A stretch of DNA of 29,235 nucleotides from JANXSG01 sp038203935. Lineage in GTDB: Bacteria > Armatimonadota > Chthonomonadetes > Chthonomonadales > Chthonomonadaceae. Positions 25,117 through 29,235 of the stretch are shown here, piece after piece. The notes beneath the pieces are model-generated. The model did no database searches, was not told the origin of the DNA, and saw only the letters and a list, made by a program, of their open reading frames with translations. The stretch spans positions 1-29,235 of the forward strand of contig JBBRDM010000054.1 of NCBI GenBank assembly GCA_038203935.1. The letters are read 5' to 3'. The translations under genes were made by a program, and so were the position numbers. Each line of letters opens with the position of its first letter. The stretch's first letter is position 1.

Positions 25117-26619
25117 ATGCCGATCAAAGTGGCTTTCATAGGGGCGGGAAGCGTAGGATTTACACGAGGATTAGTTCGGGATATTCTCTGTGTGCCGGAA
25201 CTTCAGGATACAGAATTTTCCTTCACGGATATTAATGCCCATAATATGGACATGGTATTTCAGCTGTGTCAAAGAGATATTCAGACTGCTGGCCTGAAAG
25301 CCACCATCACGGCAACTCTAGATCGGCGCGAAGCGTTAAAAGATGCAAACTATGTTATCTCCTGTGTTCGGGGCGGAGGTCTGGAAGGATTCCAGACCGA
25401 CATCGATATCCCGCTGCGATATGGAATCGATCAGTGTGTGGGTGATACTCTTTGTGCAGGCGGAATCATGTACGGCCAGCGCACTATTCATGCACTTCTT
25501 GGATTCTGCAAAGATATATCAGAAGTCAGTGCACCGGGATGTCTTTTTCTAAATTACTCCAATCCGATGGCCATGAATGTCTGGGCCTGCGATAAGTACG
25601 GTTATGGAGTGAAAACAGTCGGGTTGTGCCACGGCATTGAAGGGGGAATATACCAGATTGGGAAAGTGCTGGGTATACCGAAAGAAGAGCTCGACATAAT
25701 CTGCGCGGGCATCAATCATCAGACATGGTATGTCGGGGTGAAACATAAAGGAAAAGATCTCACAGGCCAACTTCTCGAAGCATTTGAGAACAATTCTGAA
25801 TACAGTAAAACTGAAAAAGTGCGCATAGACATGCTGCGCCGATTTGGATATTACAGCACTGAATCGAACGGGCATCTCAGCGAATATGTGTCCTGGTATC
25901 GGAAGCGCCCCGAGGAGATCATGGATTGGATCGACATCAGCAGTTGGATAAATGGAGAGACAGGCGGTTATCTGAGGGTATGCACTGAAGGCCGGAACTG
26001 GTTTGAGCACGATTTTCCCAACTGGATGGAAGGAAAACCACACACCTTTCGGCCGGAAGATCGGGGCCATGAACGCGGCTCCTACATAATTGAGGCACTC
26101 GAGACTGGCAGGATTTGGCGTGGGCACTTTAATGTGATTAACAACGGCACGATAACGAATCTGCCGGACGATGCCTGCGTGGAAGTACCCGGCTATGTGG
26201 ATGGTAACGGGATCAGTATTCCGAAAGTAGGGGATTTGCCACTGGGGTGTGCTGCAGTTTGTAATTCCAGCATCAGTGTTCAGCGACTTTCTGTAGAAGC
26301 GGCGGTGCATGGCGATGATACATTGCTGCGCCAGGCCATGATGATGGATCCACTTACTGGCACTATATGTAATCCTCCTGAAATATGGCAGATGGTCGAT
26401 GAAATGCTCGCAGCGCAGCAGGAGTGGCTGCCACAGTATACTGCCGCCATCGAATCAGCAAAACAGCGGCTGTCTAAGGGAAAACTTATTCCTACTCGAG
26501 ATTATCAAGGCGCTGCCAGGCTCCACACCAAGTCTGTCGATGAAATGGCCAGTGCTAAAGAAGAATCTCGTAAAAATGCAGCGGATGCTGATAAGGGCAA
26601 GCTTCTGAAAACGGTCTGA
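25117..26619 (+). CDS. GH4 family NAD-dependent alpha-glycosidase (MelA/AglA-like)
   Basis: A 500-residue protein. Its N-terminal NAD-binding motif is GAGSVGFTRGLVRDIL (8-25), with Asp38 at the end of strand 2. GH4 signatures follow: NYSNPMAMNVW (147-157), the metal ligand in GLCHG (Cys171) and GINHQTW (His201), close to Cys174 and His203 of Thermotoga AglA. GH4 enzymes cleave glycosides by an oxidation-elimination-addition route using NAD and Mn. Their substrates are alpha-galactosides, alpha-glucosides or uronides, and I cannot tell which applies here. GGGGAG precedes the ATG. The C-terminal ~30 residues are charged and variable. It is cytoplasmic (no signal) and has no adjacent transporter. 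Confidence 0.93.
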   Translation: MPIKVAFIGAGSVGFTRGLVRDILCVPELQDTEFSFTDINAHNMDMVFQLCQRDIQTAGLKATITATLDRREALKDANYVISCVRGGGLEGFQTDIDIPLRYGIDQCVGDTLCAGGIMYGQRTIHALLGFCKDISEVSAPGCLFLNYSNPMAMNVWACDKYGYGVKTVGLCHGIEGGIYQIGKVLGIPKEELDIICAGINHQTWYVGVKHKGKDLTGQLLEAFENNSEYSKTEKVRIDMLRRFGYYSTESNGHLSEYVSWYRKRPEEIMDWIDISSWINGETGGYLRVCTEGRNWFEHDFPNWMEGKPHTFRPEDRGHERGSYIIEALETGRIWRGHFNVINNGTITNLPDDACVEVPGYVDGNGISIPKVGDLPLGCAAVCNSSISVQRLSVEAAVHGDDTLLRQAMMMDPLTGTICNPPEIWQMVDEMLAAQQEWLPQYTAAIESAKQRLSKGKLIPTRDYQGAARLHTKSVDEMASAKEESRKNAADADKGKLLKTV

Positions 26620-26794
26620 GCTGATATTGTGATCTAGATTTTATTGGACTATATCTCAGCCTATTTGAGAGCAAAACGTTTAATTTAAAACTTGAAAAAA
26701 AATATCCAGAATTAGTCTTTGGAGATACAAACCACTTAAGCGAGCTTTTGCGTGTACATTTTATCACACTTTCCCATGGATGGGGGTACTATTC

Positions 26795-26823
26795 TTGACA
26801 AGAGCCAGGCATTATCCTATAAT
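26795..26823 (+). promoter_or_regulatory. Full-consensus sigma-70 promoter upstream of rpoN
   Basis: TTGACA (26795-26800), a 17-bp spacer and TATAAT (26818-26823) match the consensus at every position. The predicted leader to the GTG at 27000 is about 170 nt. The earlier part of this gap (26620-26794) is AT-rich and shows nothing I can name. Confidence 0.8.
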
Positions 26824-26855
26824 ATATAATATTGGAGTCTAATATTATATATTAT
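26819..26855. promoter_or_regulatory. Perfect 15-bp inverted repeat overlapping the rpoN -10 box
   Basis: ATAATATATAATATT (26819-26833) and its exact complement at 26841-26855 flank the 7-nt loop GGAGTCT. The left arm covers five of the six -10 bases and the predicted start. It may be an operator that blocks the promoter, or a hairpin at the very 5' end of the mRNA. Confidence 0.6.
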
Positions 26856-26999
26856 TTAATTTTGTTGAGAGTGATTTTTTATGGAGAATTGACTGATTGA
26901 TACCGTTCCTGAAGCAAACAAGTTGATCTGCCGAAAATACTTTAAGTATGTGATCTGCATTCGAAAATAGAGTTAACGCGATCATGAGGTCTGTAAACA

Positions 27000-28448
27000 G
27001 TGTTACATCAGCAGCAACGACAATCAATTTCTCAACGGATTGACCCTAAAATTATTCAGGCGAATAGCATTTTGCAGCTTTCTTCTCTTGAGCTCCTGCA
27101 GTCTGTGGAAAATGAGTTGATGGAGAATCCTGCATTAGACACGCTCGAAGATGGGGGTTGTGCCGGTGATTGCCTGGACCCTGATGCCTGCCCTTACTGC
27201 CTGGCAAGAAAAAATCAGATTGCCAATGAGTCTGCCAGCTCCGATTCTGCAGATTCCGATGAATCTTACAGCGATTATAATTCACAGTATGAATCCGTAA
27301 CAAACGATTCCGATGACGATTACGACCCGATCAGTAATCTGGAATCTGAAGTTACCTTGCAGGAACATCTTCGTAACCTCTACCGCGCCGCCGTGCCGCC
27401 TCACGAATATGCAGTGGGCGAATACCTCATAAACTGCCTGGATGACCGAGGTTATCTGGATGGCGAAATTACAGACATTGCTCTTGATCTTCAAGTAGAG
27501 GAATCGGAAGTATATAAAGCGCTCAAAGTAATACAATCGTTTGATCCTCCCGGAGTTGGCGCTCGAAGTCTGCAGGAATGTATGCTGCTTCAGCTGCAGT
27601 ATCTTATCGATGAAGACAGCCCTGTTTCCGACCATAAAATTTTACAGGCATCACACCGGATGGTTCGTGACAATTTTGATCTCGTCACTTCGCGAAAATA
27701 TTCCAAACTGGCTCGACTCACCGGGATAAGCATAGACGAAGCAAAAGCGAGTATCGAGTATATCCGGAATCGTTTAAATCCCTTTCCTGCAAGCCAGTTC
27801 CGTCCGCCATGGGATTATAAGCCGATGAATAACAAAGCTTCGGTTCGCCCAGACGTGGTCGTTCGCAGAACAGAACTGGGCTATGAGGTAGAAGTTATTG
27901 GCAGCGACCATTCCCTGCTGTGCATTAATTCCAGTTGGCGGGATGCCTATAACAAGATCAAGAATGCCTCATCGAACCATAGTGAAGAGCAGCGAAAACA
28001 GGTGATGGACTATGTGGAGCGTGCAGAGCTCTTCATCCGCAACATCAATCAGCGGCGCCACACTCTGAGGCAGATTTCAAAATGTATAGTGGATTGCCAA
28101 ACAGGATTTCTGGAAACTGGCAGCCGGCAGTTTCTTCGCCCGCTCACGCGCACTCGAATAGCCAAAATGCTGCATATACATGAATCTACGGTTAGCAGGG
28201 CTACGTCGAATAAGTTCGTGCAGCTTCCGAATCAAGAAGTAGTTGGTTTTGACATATTTTTTAACTCTTCTCTATCTATAAAAGATGCCATCGAGCAGAT
28301 TATTCACCAGGAAGACGTCAGTAATCCATTTTCAGATAAACAAATAGTGGAATTACTGCGTGACAAAGGGGTGGATGTCGCTCGGAGGACCATTGTCAAA
28401 TATCGCGAATCTCAAATGATTCTCTCCTCAACACATCGCCGCCGTTAG
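27000..28448 (+). CDS. rpoN: RNA polymerase sigma-54 factor with N-terminal Cys cluster
   Basis: A 482-residue protein. Region I is Gln-rich and helical (SILQLSSLELLQSVENELME) and contacts core polymerase and activators. The acidic region II (~75-112) is Ser/Asp-rich. The core-binding domain follows, then the helix-turn-helix (RTRIAKMLHIHESTVSRATS) and the RpoN box ARRTIVKYRE (461-470) that reads the -24 element. The start is GTG 27000: an in-frame TAA lies two codons upstream and GAGG is about 10 nt before it. Unusual is a CX3CX5CX2C cluster (Cys54, 58, 64, 67) between regions I and II that could bind zinc or iron. Sigma-54 needs AAA+ activators; none is encoded in the window. Confidence 0.95.
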   Translation: MLHQQQRQSISQRIDPKIIQANSILQLSSLELLQSVENELMENPALDTLEDGGCAGDCLDPDACPYCLARKNQIANESASSDSADSDESYSDYNSQYESVTNDSDDDYDPISNLESEVTLQEHLRNLYRAAVPPHEYAVGEYLINCLDDRGYLDGEITDIALDLQVEESEVYKALKVIQSFDPPGVGARSLQECMLLQLQYLIDEDSPVSDHKILQASHRMVRDNFDLVTSRKYSKLARLTGISIDEAKASIEYIRNRLNPFPASQFRPPWDYKPMNNKASVRPDVVVRRTELGYEVEVIGSDHSLLCINSSWRDAYNKIKNASSNHSEEQRKQVMDYVERAELFIRNINQRRHTLRQISKCIVDCQTGFLETGSRQFLRPLTRTRIAKMLHIHESTVSRATSNKFVQLPNQEVVGFDIFFNSSLSIKDAIEQIIHQEDVSNPFSDKQIVELLRDKGVDVARRTIVKYRESQMILSSTHRRR

Positions 28449-28658
28449 CTTTAACGCAATCGCTGAAAAGCCCCGGCAAAGATTAGTTTGATCCGAAAAT
28501 ATTTCCAAATTGCCTATTCTTTCCCTGTAAATATGCCAATAATCCAGTAGCCAATGTTTTTTTTCAAGCACACATGAAGTCCGCTTTTTAAAAATTTATA
28601 GAAGTCGTTAATTGCCCCAACATGGATAGTGAAGGCAAAAAATCGTCAGGAGAGTATC

Positions 28659-29235
28659 ATGGATGAGATCCGATGCGATGATAGCGTAGCCGCTATTATT
28701 CCGGCTAGAATGCACAGTACCCGGCTGCCCGGTAAACCCCTTTTACCGCTCGGCGGCACCACCCTTTTAGAACAGATCATTTCGCGAGTTTGCTCCGCAG
28801 ATGCCGGCCAAAAGTATTTGGTTGCAACGACTACGGATGACTCCGATAAGCCTCTGCGCGATTTCTGTGCATCAAAAAATATCCCCTTCTTTGCGGGAAG
28901 TGCCGACGATCTCGTGCTGCGCATCCGCTTGGCAGCGAATAGTGTATCGGCTGCGTATGTTGTGATATGCTCCCTTGCAAGCCCGCTCTTAGATCCGCGT
29001 ATGATGGATGCCAGCGCCAAATATATGCTTGAGAGTGATATGGACTTAGTGACTGTATCCCGTCTTCCATCCGGAGTCAGTGTGGAAGCGATTCCTCTGA
29101 GAACGCTTGTGCTGACGATGGAGATGACGACCGAAGCTGCAGACCGAGCGGATGTGTCACGGTTTCCCTTAACGGAAAAAGAGATATTTGATTGTGCCTT
29201 CCTCCCGCCTCCCAGCCGTCTGCAAAGAGACGATC
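28659..29235 (+). CDS. SpsF-like cytidylyltransferase, 5' part (runs off window)
   Basis: An open frame of 192 codons from the ATG at 28659, with AGGAG 6 nt upstream, continues past the right edge without a stop. It shows the nucleotidyltransferase signature of the KdsB/NeuA/SpsF family: AAIIPARMHSTRLPGKPLLP, LLEQIISRV, the strand VATTTDDSDKPLRDF and the SpsF-like FFAGSADDLVLRIRLAA. SpsF-type proteins activate sugars with CTP for surface polysaccharide or flagellin glycosylation. The substrate cannot be read from this part. The stretch after ~residue 130 is less conserved. The gap 28449-28658 before it holds no gene or clear terminator. Confidence 0.85.
   Translation, partial: MDEIRCDDSVAAIIPARMHSTRLPGKPLLPLGGTTLLEQIISRVCSADAGQKYLVATTTDDSDKPLRDFCASKNIPFFAGSADDLVLRIRLAANSVSAAYVVICSLASPLLDPRMMDASAKYMLESDMDLVTVSRLPSGVSVEAIPLRTLVLTMEMTTEAADRADVSRFPLTEKEIFDCAFLPPPSRLQRDD

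Noticed and set aside
25549..26310. 253-codon minus-strand open frame
   Set aside because: It lies wholly inside the GH4 gene, has no domain or upstream ribosome-binding site, and is an antisense shadow.
28646..29020. 124-codon minus-strand open frame at the right edge
   Set aside because: It is antisense to the SpsF-like gene, whose PARMHSTRLPGKP signature is on the plus strand.

Overview
Organism. This looks like a member of the Armatimonadota or a close relative. Two genes (4193-5047 and 14697-15518) encode DUF1559 type IV pilin-like proteins whose N-termini carry the string FPVFAQAREKAR, which I associate with that phylum. The rest fits a Gram-negative-type, carbohydrate-using bacterium: a lipoprotein, a probable outer-membrane barrel ending in Phe, Tat-exported sugar proteins, GH75 and GH4 enzymes, sigma-54 and moderate GC. 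All calls were made by reading the sequence; no search or computation was run.

Layout. 1-3885: the tail of an unidentified gene, a 220-bp inverted-repeat element, an ASPIC/UnbV FG-GAP protein translationally coupled to a lone RnfD-like membrane protein, and a GH75 chitosanase on the other strand. 4193-5485: DUF1559 protein, hairpin, small lipoprotein. 5648-13105: the most unusual part, comprising a divergent unknown gene, then a co-directional run of a divergent sigma factor, an anti-sigma-like/beta-domain protein, a 1018-residue CHAT-NB-ARC-TPR protein and an exported barrel-like protein, closed by a 23-bp-stem terminator and tRNA-Pro(CGG). 13469-19384: a GntR/LacI-type sugar regulator, a second DUF1559-hairpin-small-protein unit, then a three-gene sugar cluster (Gfo/Idh/MocA oxidoreductase, Tat-exported sugar isomerase-like protein, CBM9-like protein). 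19512-24904 (minus strand): radA, glgP, tRNA-Arg(TCG), a Pro-rich membrane-anchored protein and dps. 25117-29235: a GH4 glycosidase, rpoN with a Cys cluster and a consensus promoter overlapped by a perfect inverted repeat, and a truncated SpsF-like cytidylyltransferase.

How it may work together. The sugar genes suggest import, oxidation/isomerisation and storage of glycans (regulator, GH4, GH75, GlgP). The 6253-13105 block resembles a signalling or conflict module: a STAND NTPase fused to a caspase-like CHAT protease, encoded directly after a sigma/anti-sigma-like pair. I propose that ligand-induced CHAT activation cleaves the partner protein and frees the sigma factor; this is inference. The partner gene shows two apparent single-base frame slips near its 3' end, and correcting them makes it end 3 nt before the CHAT start codon.
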